Assembly: GCA_030535235.1 (NCBI GenBank)
Contig: JAUNCL010000011.1
Span: 1-64,000 of the forward strand
Direction: 5' to 3'
DNA length: 64,000 bases
Source: Bacillota bacterium
GTDB taxonomy: Bacteria > Bacillota > Clostridia > Oscillospirales > Oscillospiraceae
The first letter of the stretch is position 1; every line of letters starts with the position of its first letter. The notes under the pieces were generated by a model, which saw nothing but the letters and a program-made list of their open reading frames with translations, did not search any database and was not told the origin of the DNA. A program made the translations under genes and the position numbers. Below are positions 8,401 through 16,694 of the stretch, piece after piece.

Positions 8401-9357
8401 TCAGGTTCTTGCTGCCATCTGCCGGGCGAAGACTTTGCCCGGCAGGACCACCCGGCCTGCCAGGGGCATAGCCGTTACCGTGATCCCCTTGGCTGGGCGG
8501 CACTCGCCGTCTACGGTGATGATGATGGGGTCCCTCTTGTCGTCTGCCAGCTCCAGGGTCACCGAACGGCAGCGAAAAAAGGAGATGGCATCCCGAAGCT
8601 GAGGGATCACCTGGCCATCCTGAAGATGCTGCCCCTTTTGATACAGGGGCAGCACCCTGGCGATCCGCAGAAGGCCGATCTTGCGGACCACCATCACGTC
8701 CAGCAGGCCATCGTCCATGGCGCAGTCGGGAGCCGCCCGGAAGCCGCCGCCGTAATAGCCGCCATTGCAGATGGCGGTCATCAGGCACTCTTCCGTGATG
8801 GTCCTGTCATCCAGGGTGATCCGCAGCGTTCGGCCCAGGGGCCCTATCAGGTTTTGCAGAATGGAGAGCCGATAGGCCATCTCCCCGCCGCACAGGGGCA
8901 GCCGGCGGAACTTGGGGATTCCATGGGCGATTTGGGCGTCCAGGCCGGCGGAGCAGATAGACGCACCGACTCCATACTCTGTGTGGAACAGATCGATGTC
9001 CATTTCCTGGCCCTGAAGCTGGTCGGCAAGATCCAGGAACTCTTCTTTGGTTCCGAAGTTGCGCAGAAAATCGTTGCCGCTGCCGTAGGGAATGCAGCCC
9101 ACGGCGGCGTTTTTATAGGGACAGGCCCCGCTGATGACCTCGTTCAGGGTGCCGTCGCCCCCCACGGCAAACAGGCGGACCGGTTCGCCGGTGCGGGCGT
9201 AGTCCTCCGCCAGTTTTCGGGCGTGGCCGGCGTGGGTGGTGCGGGTGATGACGTAGTCTGCCCCGGAATCTTTTCCGGCTGTGGCCAGGGCACGGCTCAG
9301 CTCGGCGCTGACATCCCGGCCGCCGGCCACCGGGTTTACAATAAAAATATTTCTCAT
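8401..9357 (-). CDS. Diacylglycerol kinase family lipid kinase (YegS/BmrU-type)
   Basis: Predicted ATP-dependent lipid kinase; substrate could be diacylglycerol or a related lipid. The N-terminal domain shows IVNPVAGG, then FAVGGDGTLNEVISG (nucleotide and metal binding) and GCIPYGSGNDFLRN. The C-terminal beta domain has ICNGGYYGGGF and a conserved MDDGLLDVMVV. 318 residues, usual size. Two in-frame ATGs are 6 bases apart; the second (9357) is preferred because GGAGAG ends 6 bases before it. It is monocistronic with its own promoter at 9408-9436. Confidence 0.88.
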   Translation of the reverse strand: MRNIFIVNPVAGGRDVSAELSRALATAGKDSGADYVITRTTHAGHARKLAEDYARTGEPVRLFAVGGDGTLNEVISGACPYKNAAVGCIPYGSGNDFLRNFGTKEEFLDLADQLQGQEMDIDLFHTEYGVGASICSAGLDAQIAHGIPKFRRLPLCGGEMAYRLSILQNLIGPLGRTLRITLDDRTITEECLMTAICNGGYYGGGFRAAPDCAMDDGLLDVMVVRKIGLLRIARVLPLYQKGQHLQDGQVIPQLRDAISFFRCRSVTLELADDKRDPIIITVDGECRPAKGITVTAMPLAGRVVLPGKVFARQMAART

Positions 9358-9407
9358 CCACATCTCTCCGTCGGGGGCTTGGGAAAGCCCGGTTTCTCTC
9401 TCCCACC

Positions 9408-9436
9408 ATCATATCCTATCCAGGGCCCCGGCGCAA
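9408..9436 (-). promoter_or_regulatory. Promoter of the lipid kinase gene
   Basis: Minus strand TTGCGC, 17 bp, TATGAT. It lies just past the ferritin terminator. Confidence 0.65.
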
Positions 9437-9442
9437 GGAAAA

Positions 9443-9484
9443 CAAGATCCCCCGCCGAAGAATACACTCCGGCAGGGGATCTTG
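9443..9484 (-). terminator. Ferritin gene terminator
   Basis: CAAGATCCCCCGCCG pairs with CGGCAGGGGATCTTG with a single mismatch. On the minus strand the stem is followed by TTTTCC. Confidence 0.8.
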
Positions 9485-9503
9485 CGAACCAAAAAAGGAA
9501 GGA

Positions 9504-10016
9504 TTATAAAACCAGGCTGGGAGCGCTGTAGGTACGGGCGGCCATTTCAGAGTCCAGGGCATACAGGCTCTTGGGCTCGGAGCCGAAGAGATCGAAGCGG
9601 CCCAGCAGATCGTTGGCGTTCTTCTCCTCCTCGCCCTGCTCCTTCACGAACCAATCCAGGAACTGGAGGGTGCGGAAGTCGTTGGCCTTTATGGCCTCGG
9701 CGTAGATGGCGTTGATGAGGGAGGTCACGTACTCCTCATGCTCCAGAGCGGCAGCCAGAGGATCGCGGAAGTTGTTAAAGACCTTGTCGGGGGCGTCGAT
9801 GGCGGCCAGCTTGGGGGCCTCGCCGTTGTTCTGCAGATAGGTCAGGAACAGCATGGCGTGGTCACGCTCCTCCTGAGCCTGGATCTTGAACCAGTTGCCG
9901 AACCCGTCCAGGTTCTTGGAATAGTAGTAGTTGGAGATATCCAGATAGAGATAGGCAGAGTAGAGCTCTTTGTTAATCTGCTGCTCCAGCAGAGCGGAAA
10001 CTTCAGGCTTCAACAT
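9504..10016 (-). CDS. ftnA: Non-haem ferritin
   Basis: Iron-storage subunit that oxidises Fe(II) and forms a 24-mer shell. 170 residues, four-helix bundle. Ferroxidase ligands are visible: Glu17 (INKELYSAYLY), Glu50 and His53 (QAQEERDHA), Glu94-region (ALEHEEYVTSL) and Gln/Glu in the fourth helix (FVKEQGEEEKNA). Its promoter is not obvious; a 15-bp palindrome TGTGATTTTGTCACA lies about 70 bp upstream, between this gene and the divergent hydrolase gene. Confidence 0.95.
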   Translation of the reverse strand: MLKPEVSALLEQQINKELYSAYLYLDISNYYYSKNLDGFGNWFKIQAQEERDHAMLFLTYLQNNGEAPKLAAIDAPDKVFNNFRDPLAAALEHEEYVTSLINAIYAEAIKANDFRTLQFLDWFVKEQGEEEKNANDLLGRFDLFGSEPKSLYALDSEMAARTYSAPSLVL

Positions 10017-10083
10017 GATGAAAGACCCCTTTCTTTATTCTAAATTGATACTGGAACTATACCACGCCGGTCGGGATTTCTTC

Positions 10084-10098
10084 TGTGATTTTGTCACA
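10084..10098. promoter_or_regulatory. Perfect 15-bp palindrome, candidate operator between ferritin and hydrolase genes
   Basis: TGTGA-TTTTG-TCACA lies in the divergent intergenic region. It resembles Crp/Fnr or Rex sites, but the spacer is five bases, so the regulator cannot be named. Confidence 0.4.
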
Positions 10099-10129
10099 AA
10101 TTTTTGGGTTTTCTCCCGGCGATCCGCTC

Positions 10130-10158
10130 TTGACGGGGGGAAAAACCTGTGACACAAT
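10130..10158 (+). promoter_or_regulatory. Promoter of the alpha/beta hydrolase gene
   Basis: TTGACG, 17 bp, CACAAT. Start of transcription is expected near 10165, followed by AAAAAAGGAGG before ATG 10180. Confidence 0.7.
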
Positions 10159-10179
10159 AGAAAAAAGGAGGGTTCCGCC

Positions 10180-10929
10180 ATGAAGAAATGTTTTCTGACC
10201 AGCAAGCACGGATATCCGATCCCCTGCCACATGAACTGGGAGGGGCAGGACCAGGTTCTCATCGTCTGTCACGGCTTCGGCAGCAGCAAGGAGAGCCCCA
10301 TGGTCCAGGCCCTGCACCGGGAGATGCCCGGCCACGGCATCGGGGTATGCGCCTTCGATTTTCCCGCCCACGGGGAGAGCCCCGTCTGGCAGGAGGGCCT
10401 CCGGGTCCCCTTCTGCCTGGATGACCTGACCGTGGTGGAGGAACACCTCCGTACCATAGCTCCCCAGGTCCGGATCGGCTACTTCGGCTCCAGCTTCGGG
10501 GCCTACATCACCCTGCTGCACCTGTCACGGGGAACAGCGGCGGGGAAGCGGGCCTTTCTCCGCTCGGCGGCGGTCTCCATGCCCCGGCTGGTGGACACCT
10601 GGGTGGACGACCGGGCCAGGGCCGACCTGGATCGCCAGGGGTACTTTGTCCCCGACTATGACTACGTCCGGGAGATGCGGATCACCCGGGATTTCCTCAG
10701 AGATCTGGAGGAGAACGACGTCTTTGCCTGCTATCAGCCGGGGCAAGTCCAGTTGTCCATGGTCCACGGCGGACGGGACGACGTGGCCCCCACCGCCGAC
10801 GCGGTGCGTTTCGCCCGGCAGTTCGGCGCGGAGCTTCTGATCCTCCCCAACGGGGAACACAATCTGATGGGGGAGGGAGAGCTGGAGCAGGTCCTGTCCC
10901 AGGCGGTCTCCTTCTTTCAGAAAATGTGA
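10180..10929 (+). CDS. Alpha/beta hydrolase
   Basis: Predicted serine esterase or hydrolase, cytoplasmic, 249 residues. Oxyanion motif HGFGSSKES at residue 31, acidic FDFPAHGES at 59-67, nucleophile elbow G-S-S-F-G with Ser105, candidate acid in HGGRDDVAP and catalytic His in NGEHNLM near the C-terminus. The full triad is present; the substrate cannot be read. The start is supported by AAAAAAGGAGG. It is followed by a separate promoter for degV. Confidence 0.85.
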   Translation: MKKCFLTSKHGYPIPCHMNWEGQDQVLIVCHGFGSSKESPMVQALHREMPGHGIGVCAFDFPAHGESPVWQEGLRVPFCLDDLTVVEEHLRTIAPQVRIGYFGSSFGAYITLLHLSRGTAAGKRAFLRSAAVSMPRLVDTWVDDRARADLDRQGYFVPDYDYVREMRITRDFLRDLEENDVFACYQPGQVQLSMVHGGRDDVAPTADAVRFARQFGAELLILPNGEHNLMGEGELEQVLSQAVSFFQKM

Positions 10930-10932
10930 CCC

Positions 10933-10961
10933 TTGCAATCATCGTCGTTTCCCAGTATAAT
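10933..10961 (+). promoter_or_regulatory. Promoter of the degV-family gene
   Basis: TTGCAA, 17 bp, TATAAT, starting 4 bases after the hydrolase stop codon. Confidence 0.8.
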
Positions 10962-11031
10962 ACGAAGGTAAACACCGAATACCTGTGCTGCGGTCCCGGC
11001 CGGGCCGCGAAAAGAAAGGATACAACAACCT

Positions 11032-11880
11032 ATGAGCAAACCTGTCTATATCACCGCCGACAGCACCTGCGATTTGTCCCCGGAGCTGTTGGAGCGGTTT
11101 CAGATCAAGGTGGTTCCCCTCCACGTGCTTTTGGGGGAGGAGAGCTATCTGGATGGCGTTGACTTTACCCCGGATATGATTTTTGAGCGGTACAAGGCCG
11201 ATAAGACCCTGCCCCGGACGGCGGCGGTGAGCCCCCAGGAATTTGAGGAGTTTTTCACTCCCCTGGTGGAGGCCGGCTATGAGGTGGTCCACATGGACAT
11301 CAGCTCGGAGTTGTCCGCCTCCTACCAGAACGCGGTGATCGCATCCCAGGAGCTCCCCGGGGTGTACCCCATCGACACCCGGCATCTGTCCAACAGCATC
11401 GCTGTGCTGCTGCTGGAGGCCTGCCGCCTGCGGGACGAGGGGAAGAGCGCCGAGGAGATCGTCCGGGCTATCCACGACCTGATCCCCAAGGTCCAGACCA
11501 GCTTTGTCATCGACACCCTGGAGTACCTCTGGAAGGGCGGCCGGTGCACCGGCGTGGCGGCCTTCGGCGCAAACCTGCTCAACCTCAAGCCCTGCATCGA
11601 GATGCGGGACGGAAAGCTGGAGGTGGGGAAGAAGTACCGGGGCAATATCTTCAAGGTGTATGAGAAGTACATCACCGAGCGTCTCACCGGGCGCAGTGTC
11701 CACCCCGACTTCATCTTCGTGGCCTCCGCCAACGAGCTGCCCCAGGCGGTAAAGGAAAAGCTGGAAAGCCTGATCTGTGGGCTGGTCCCGGCCCAGGAGG
11801 TCATCTTCTCCCGGGTGGGCAGCACCATCGCCTCCCACTGCGGCCCCGGCACGATGGGCATTCTTTTCATGGACGCATGA
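11032..11880 (+). CDS. DegV family fatty-acid-binding protein (FakB-like)
   Basis: DegV proteins bind a fatty acid and present it to the FakA kinase, feeding exogenous fatty acids into phospholipid synthesis. 282 residues: N-terminal ADSTCDLSPELLERF, central ISSELSASYQNA and IDTRHLSNS in the fatty-acid pocket, KVQTSFVIDTLEYLWKGGR, and the C-terminal SRVGSTIASHCGPGTMG. FakA is not in the window, so the partner is inferred from family knowledge. GAAAGGA ribosome site precedes ATG 11032. Confidence 0.9.
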   Translation: MSKPVYITADSTCDLSPELLERFQIKVVPLHVLLGEESYLDGVDFTPDMIFERYKADKTLPRTAAVSPQEFEEFFTPLVEAGYEVVHMDISSELSASYQNAVIASQELPGVYPIDTRHLSNSIAVLLLEACRLRDEGKSAEEIVRAIHDLIPKVQTSFVIDTLEYLWKGGRCTGVAAFGANLLNLKPCIEMRDGKLEVGKKYRGNIFKVYEKYITERLTGRSVHPDFIFVASANELPQAVKEKLESLICGLVPAQEVIFSRVGSTIASHCGPGTMGILFMDA

Positions 11881-11888
11881 TCCTCTTC

Positions 11889-11913
11889 CGCCGCGGCAGG
11901 TTCTGTCGCGGCG
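11889..11913 (+). terminator. degV terminator
   Basis: CGCCGCG and CGCGGCG form a 7-bp GC stem followed by TAGGTTTTGTT. Confidence 0.65.
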
Positions 11914-11952
11914 TAGGTTTTGTTACGGAAATGTTAATATTTTGATGATTTC

Positions 11953-11981
11953 TTGCAACCATCGGAAAACTATGCTATACT
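11953..11981 (+). promoter_or_regulatory. Promoter of the M23 hydrolase gene
   Basis: TTGCAA, 17 bp, TATACT; about 50 bp upstream of the ATG at 12031. Confidence 0.8.
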
Positions 11982-12030
11982 GACCCAGTAGTAGAAAACG
12001 GATACCCAGCGAAACTACGAGGTGATACCC

Positions 12031-13356
12031 ATGCAGATTTTACATAAACTCCGGCAGGCCGGCTCACGGCGGGTGGGCGCATTTGCGCTGGCGCTGGTGA
12101 TGGTCTTCGGCGCCTTGGTCGCCGCAGGCCCCCAGGCCTTTGCCGTGACCAAGGAAGAGATCAACAACCTGAAAAGCCAGGCCTCCAGCCTGAGCGCTCA
12201 GAAATCAGACCTGCAAAACCAGTTGAACAAGCTGCAGAACTCCAAAAACGCCGCCATCGACCAGAAATTCCTTCTGGAAGAGAAGATCAGCGTCATTCAG
12301 CAGCAAATCACAGTCTCTGAGGAGGCCATCGCCAAGTACGGCGAGATGATCGCCCTGAAGGAAGTAGAGCTGGCTGAGGCCAAAGAGGAGGAGGCCAAGT
12401 ACTACGCCGAGTTCTGTGAGCGGGTCCGCAGCATGGAGGAGCGGGGCGATATCTCCTATTGGGCCGTCCTGTTCAACGCCAGCAGTTTTTCTGACCTGCT
12501 GGACCGTGTGAACGCCATTTCCGAGGTGGTGGACTATGACAACATGGTCATGGACCAGCTGGCAGCCGCCCGGCAGGCCGTGGCCGACGCCAAGGCGGAG
12601 CTGGAGGAGAACAAGGCCGCCGAGGAAGCCACCAAGGCAGAGCTGGCCAGCCAGAAGGCAGACCTGGAGACCGAGCAGGCCAAGGTAGACGCCGTCATCT
12701 CCCAGATCACCAGCCAGGCCGACGTCTACGAGGAGAAGCTCCACGACCTGGAGGACGACTCCGCCAACCTGTCCAAGCAGATCCAGCAGGCCGAGGCCAC
12801 CTATGCCGCCCAGATCGCCGCCCAGAAAAAGGCGGAGGAGGAAGCCCGTAAAAAGGCGGCGGAAGAGGAGGCCAGACGCCAGCAGCAACTGCAACAGCAA
12901 CAGCAGCAACAGAACAACGGTAGCTCCAGCAGTTCCAGCAGTACCGGCACCGCCAGCAGCGGCGGCTACCTGTGGCCCCTGTCCGGCTACCGGTCGGTGA
13001 CCTCTCCCTTCGGCTGGAGAAACTGCCCCTTCCACGGTCGGGAGTTCCACAGCGGTGTTGATATCCCCGCCCCCTCCGGTACCCCCATCCGGGCAACCAA
13101 GAGCGGCGTGGTCATCGTCTCCACCTACGGCTCCTCCTATGGCAACTACGTGGTGGTGGCCCACAGCGACGGCGGGCGCAGCCTCTACGCCCACATGTCC
13201 TCCCGTGCGGTTTCCGCCGGTCAGACCGTGAGCCAGGGTCAGACCCTGGGCGGTGTCGGCACCACGGGTTCCTCCACCGGCAACCATCTGCACTTTGAAC
13301 TGTGGATGGGCAACTCCGAGAGCAGCCGCGTGAATCCCGTGGCATACTGCTCCTGA
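12031..13356 (+). CDS. Secreted coiled-coil M23 peptidase (EnvC/NlpD-like murein hydrolase)
   Basis: Predicted peptidoglycan endopeptidase or amidase activator at the cell surface. ATG 12031 gives a signal peptide (RRVGAFALALVMVFGALVAA) ending near AFA-VTKEE. Residues ~45-280 are two long coiled coils of the EnvC type, then a Lys/Glu/Gln-rich stretch with a poly-Gln run and a Ser/Gly linker, then a LytM/M23 domain. Zn ligands are intact: HSGVDI (His and Asp) and HLHFEL, so it should be a catalytically competent enzyme rather than a degenerate activator. GAGGTG lies 6 bases before the start. Own promoter and terminator. Confidence 0.92.
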   Translation: MQILHKLRQAGSRRVGAFALALVMVFGALVAAGPQAFAVTKEEINNLKSQASSLSAQKSDLQNQLNKLQNSKNAAIDQKFLLEEKISVIQQQITVSEEAIAKYGEMIALKEVELAEAKEEEAKYYAEFCERVRSMEERGDISYWAVLFNASSFSDLLDRVNAISEVVDYDNMVMDQLAAARQAVADAKAELEENKAAEEATKAELASQKADLETEQAKVDAVISQITSQADVYEEKLHDLEDDSANLSKQIQQAEATYAAQIAAQKKAEEEARKKAAEEEARRQQQLQQQQQQQNNGSSSSSSSTGTASSGGYLWPLSGYRSVTSPFGWRNCPFHGREFHSGVDIPAPSGTPIRATKSGVVIVSTYGSSYGNYVVVAHSDGGRSLYAHMSSRAVSAGQTVSQGQTLGGVGTTGSSTGNHLHFELWMGNSESSRVNPVAYCS

Positions 13357-13376
13357 TATTTGACAAGCGCCAAAAA

Positions 13377-13408
13377 AAGCGGACCTCTTTCTTTCGAGAG
13401 GTCCGCTT
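13377..13408 (+). terminator. M23 gene terminator
   Basis: AAGCGGACCTCT and AGAGGTCCGCTT, 12-bp perfect stem, followed by ATATTTTCC. Confidence 0.85.
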
Positions 13409-13457
13409 ATATTTTCCCCTTCAATGCAAATGATAGGAAAAAGGGAGGGGATTCTAT

Positions 13458-14138
13458 TTGGAATTGATCAAGGTTGCGCTGCTGGCGCTCTTTTCCTACG
13501 TCTACCTGTTTCTCATCGCCAAGATCATGGGGCACCGACAGATCGCTCAGCTGGACGCCTTTGACTATATCACGGGCATCACTGTGGGGTCCATCGCGGC
13601 GGACCTGGCGGTGGAGCTGGAGTCGCCCATGAAGATGGTGGTGGCCCTGGGGGTCTATGGTATTATGACCTTTCTTCTGAGTATCGTGTCCATGCGGTTC
13701 CCCCGCAGCCGAAAAATCGTGGAGGGGACCCCCACCATTCTCTACCACAACGGCAAGCTCTATAAGAAAAACCTGAAAAAGGCCAAACTGGACCTGAGCG
13801 AGTTTCAGACCCTCTGCCGCCAGCAGGGGTACTTTGACCTGGGGCAGATCTACACCGCGGTCTTTGAACGCAACGGCGCGCTCTCCATCCTGCCGACGGA
13901 GCAGGAGCGGCCGGCGACCCCCAAGGACCTGAACCTGAACCCCCAGCAGACCACCTTCTTCACCGAGGTCATCATGGACGGCCAGGTGCTGACGGAGAAC
14001 CTCCACCGGATGGGGAAGGAGGAGAAGTGGCTGGAAAAGCAGCTGGCGGCCCAGGGGTTCCAGTCCCCCAAGGAGGTTTTTCTGGGCCTCTGTGATCAAA
14101 ACGACAAGCTCACCTGCTATCCCACGGACGTATCGTAA
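13458..14138 (+). CDS. DUF421 (YetF-type) membrane protein
   Basis: 226 residues. Three N-terminal membrane segments (LIKVALLALFSYVYLFLIAK; FDYITGITVGSIAADLAV; ALGVYGIMTFLLSIV) followed by the conserved cytosolic part with EGTPTILYHNGKLYKKNLKK and the DLSEFQTLCRQQGYFDL stretch. Family of unknown biochemical role, common in Bacillus and clostridial spores and envelopes. Start TTG 13458 with GGGAGGGG 7 bases before it; no ATG fits. The TAA stop lies inside the loop of a hairpin. Confidence 0.85.
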   Translation: MELIKVALLALFSYVYLFLIAKIMGHRQIAQLDAFDYITGITVGSIAADLAVELESPMKMVVALGVYGIMTFLLSIVSMRFPRSRKIVEGTPTILYHNGKLYKKNLKKAKLDLSEFQTLCRQQGYFDLGQIYTAVFERNGALSILPTEQERPATPKDLNLNPQQTTFFTEVIMDGQVLTENLHRMGKEEKWLEKQLAAQGFQSPKEVFLGLCDQNDKLTCYPTDVS

Positions 14139-14149
14139 GATACGTCCGT
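14124..14149 (+). terminator. Hairpin over the DUF421 stop codon
   Basis: ACGGACGTATC and GATACGTCCGT pair with the TAA stop between them. The T-tract is weak (CCTTCT), so termination may be partial. Confidence 0.5.
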
Positions 14150-14159
14150 CCTTCTGCCG

Positions 14160-14849
14160 TCACTTTGATTCGATACCCACCACGGTCAGCAGGCCGTCCT
14201 GCACCCGGAACTTGACGTCCAGGGAGCCGAAGGCCATGCCGTAGACCCGGGTGGGGTCGTCCTGGTAGGAGGGCCGGGGGTCCTGGGCCAGAACTCCGGT
14301 GAGGGCCTCCCGGTCGGCCTCCGGCACCAGAGTAAGCAGGGCAGGGGGGAAGTCCACCCTCAGCCGGTAGCCCTGATACCCGGCGGTGAAGCCCCCCAGG
14401 GCGTCGGGGTGGGCGTCGGTGTAGGGCAGGTAGGGCTTGATGTCGAAGATGGGGGTGCCGTCCAGCAGGTCCGCCCCGGAGACATGGATCACCAGACCCA
14501 GGGTGGGGTGCTGCTCAATCCCCTCCAGCTTCACCGAGGACAGGCCGATGGCGTTGGGCCGGAAGGGGGAGCGGGTGGCGAAGACCCCCATGCGGGTGTT
14601 GCCCCCCAGGCGGGGCGGACGCACGGTGGGGGACCAGTTCTCCCGGACGGCCTGGGAGAAGGACCAGATGAGCCACAGGTGGGAAAAGCCCTCCAGGCCC
14701 CGGAGGGCGTCGGGATTGCGGTAGGGCGGCTCGAAGACGATGGTGGATTTCAAAGAGGAAACCAAGCCGCTCTGCCGGGGGATGCCGAACTTGGAGGGAA
14801 AGGCGCTGCGCATGGTGGCGATGATCTTCATGGGGATGGGATCGGACAT
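14160..14849 (-). CDS. trmO: tRNA (t6A37) N6-methyltransferase TrmO
   Basis: Methylates N6-threonylcarbamoyladenosine at position 37 of tRNA-Thr using S-adenosylmethionine. 229 residues. N-terminal SAFPSKFGIPRQSGLV, then the family block FSHLWLIWSFSQ, RPPRLGG and GVFATRSPFRPNAIGLSSVK, and the DLLDGTPIFDIKPYLPYTDA motif of the TrmO beta-barrel. ATG 14849 is chosen because CAGGAGGG lies upstream. The much longer open frame on this strand over the CoA-transferase gene is only a shadow. Confidence 0.92.
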   Translation of the reverse strand: MSDPIPMKIIATMRSAFPSKFGIPRQSGLVSSLKSTIVFEPPYRNPDALRGLEGFSHLWLIWSFSQAVRENWSPTVRPPRLGGNTRMGVFATRSPFRPNAIGLSSVKLEGIEQHPTLGLVIHVSGADLLDGTPIFDIKPYLPYTDAHPDALGGFTAGYQGYRLRVDFPPALLTLVPEADREALTGVLAQDPRPSYQDDPTRVYGMAFGSLDVKFRVQDGLLTVVGIESK

Positions 14850-14886
14850 AGAAGGACCCTCCTGGTGAGAGAATAGGATTTCCCTC

Positions 14887-14915
14887 AGTATACCGGCCCC
14901 GGCGGGCAGACGCAA
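14887..14915 (-). promoter_or_regulatory. trmO promoter
   Basis: Minus strand TTGCGT, 17 bp, TATACT, about 35 bp upstream of the start. Confidence 0.75.
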
Positions 14916-14965
14916 GGAAATCTTTCTCCCCACCGGCAAAAAAGGATAAAAACCGACCTGTGCGC

Positions 14966-14993
14966 TTGCCCCCGGGGAAAACCGTGGTATAAT
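14966..14993 (+). promoter_or_regulatory. Promoter of the CoA-transferase gene
   Basis: TTGCCC, 16 bp, TATAAT; divergent from the trmO promoter. Confidence 0.7.
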
Positions 14994-15047
14994 GGAAAGC
15001 AAGGAACCATACAGCGACATTACATAGACAGAAGGAGAACGCGCGAC

Positions 15048-16682
15048 ATGAGCAAGATCATCACTGCGGCCCAGGCGGCGGCCCTGGTCAAGGACGGCTG
15101 TACCCTGACCACCACCGGCTTCAACGGATTCGGCTGTCCCGAGGACCTGATCATGTCTCTGGCTGAGCACTACGACCAGACCGGCCACCCCCGGGACCTG
15201 ACCCTGGTGAAGTGCACCAGCCAGGGGGACGGCAAGGGGAGAGGAGTCAGCCACCTGGCGGCCCGGGAGGGACTGTTCAAGGAACTGATCCTCACCCACA
15301 TGGGCTATGACCCCGGCCTGCGGAAGCTGGTCCAGGAGGAGAAGGTCACCTGCTTCATGCTGCCTCTGGGGAACATGATGCAGCTCTTCCGGGCCATTGC
15401 CGGGGGTCTGCCCGGGGCCATCGCCACCACCGGCATCGGCACCTTCGCCGACCCCAGAAACGGCGGCGGCAAGGCCAACCAGAAGACCCTGGCCTGTGGG
15501 AAGAACGTGGTCTCCCTTCTGGAGCTGGAGGGCCGGGAGTGCCTGTTCTACCCCGCCTTTCCCATCGACATCTGCTTCATCCGGGCTACCTACGGCGACG
15601 AGGCCGGGAACCTCTCCATCCGGGAGGAGGCCATGAACGTGGAGCAGTTCGAGGTGGCCGCCGCCGTCCACAACTCCGGCGGCATCGTTGTGGCCCAGGT
15701 GGATAAGATCGTCCGCCGGGGGAGCATCCCCGCCAAGGAGGTCCTCATCCACGGCTTCATGGTGGACTACCTCGTGGAGGGCCGCCCGGAGTACAGCAGG
15801 CAGAGCTTTGAGACCGACCTCTTCCGCCCGGAGATCGCCGGGCTGGCGGTCACCCCCTCCGCCGGGTTTGAGCCCCTGGCCATGGGCCCCCGGAAAATCT
15901 GCTGCCGGCGGGCCGCCATGGAGCTGCGGCCAAACTCCCTCATCAACCTGGGCATCGGTATGCCCGGGGGCATCGGTTCCGTGGCCGACGAGGAGGGGAT
16001 CTCCGACCTCTTCACCCTCTCCATGGAGTGCGGACCCCTGGGCGGCATCCCTCTGGGGGGCATCGACTTCGGGGCGGCGGTGAACCCCGAGGCCATGTAC
16101 CGCATGGCGGACATTCTTCAAATCTACGACGGCGGCGCCCTGGACATGGCTGTGCTGGGCTTTGCTGAGGCCGACCAGTTCGGCAACGTCAACGCCCACA
16201 GCTTCCACGGCCGGACCGTGGGACCCGGCGGCTTCATCGACATCACCCAGAACGCCAAAAAGCTCTGCTTCATCGGCACCTTTACCGCCGGTAAGCAGGA
16301 GGTGGGCCTTAAGGACGAGGGCCTCGTGATCCACACCCAGGGCCCCCAGAAGAAGTTCCTCCAGCAGGTGGAGGCCATTACCTTCTCCGGGCGGGAGGCC
16401 CTGCGGAAGGGGCAGGAGGTGCTGTACATCACCGAGCGGGCGGTTTTCCGCCTGGAGCAGGGGGGCCTGACCCTCATTGAGATTGCCCGGGGGGTGGACC
16501 TGAAAAAGGACATCCTGGATCAGATGGAGTTTATGCCCAGGGTTCCCGACGACCTGCGGATGATGGACCACCGGCTCTTCCGGGAGGGCCCCATGGGCCT
16601 GGACCCAGCCAAGAGCCCGGCAGCCGGTCCCGAATATGAGTTCTGGCGGGACCTGCGTCCCGGCGCGGAAAAAGAAACCTGA
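15048..16682 (+). CDS. Acetate/propionate-type CoA-transferase (fused alpha-beta, family I)
   Basis: Moves CoA between short-chain acyl groups (for example acetyl-CoA, propionyl-CoA, butyryl-CoA or lactate), a fermentation step. 544 residues with both halves fused as in propionate CoA-transferase: N-terminal half with TTTGFNGFGCPEDLI and the TGIGTFADP loop, C-terminal half with NLGIGMPGG and the catalytic Glu327 in SMECGPLGGIP, followed by GGIDFGAAVN. The exact acyl specificity cannot be read. Ribosome site AGAAGGAGAA. The broken nudC gene follows 12 bp downstream. Confidence 0.9.
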   Translation: MSKIITAAQAAALVKDGCTLTTTGFNGFGCPEDLIMSLAEHYDQTGHPRDLTLVKCTSQGDGKGRGVSHLAAREGLFKELILTHMGYDPGLRKLVQEEKVTCFMLPLGNMMQLFRAIAGGLPGAIATTGIGTFADPRNGGGKANQKTLACGKNVVSLLELEGRECLFYPAFPIDICFIRATYGDEAGNLSIREEAMNVEQFEVAAAVHNSGGIVVAQVDKIVRRGSIPAKEVLIHGFMVDYLVEGRPEYSRQSFETDLFRPEIAGLAVTPSAGFEPLAMGPRKICCRRAAMELRPNSLINLGIGMPGGIGSVADEEGISDLFTLSMECGPLGGIPLGGIDFGAAVNPEAMYRMADILQIYDGGALDMAVLGFAEADQFGNVNAHSFHGRTVGPGGFIDITQNAKKLCFIGTFTAGKQEVGLKDEGLVIHTQGPQKKFLQQVEAITFSGREALRKGQEVLYITERAVFRLEQGGLTLIEIARGVDLKKDILDQMEFMPRVPDDLRMMDHRLFREGPMGLDPAKSPAAGPEYEFWRDLRPGAEKET

Positions 16683-16694
16683 CGGAGGAAACCC

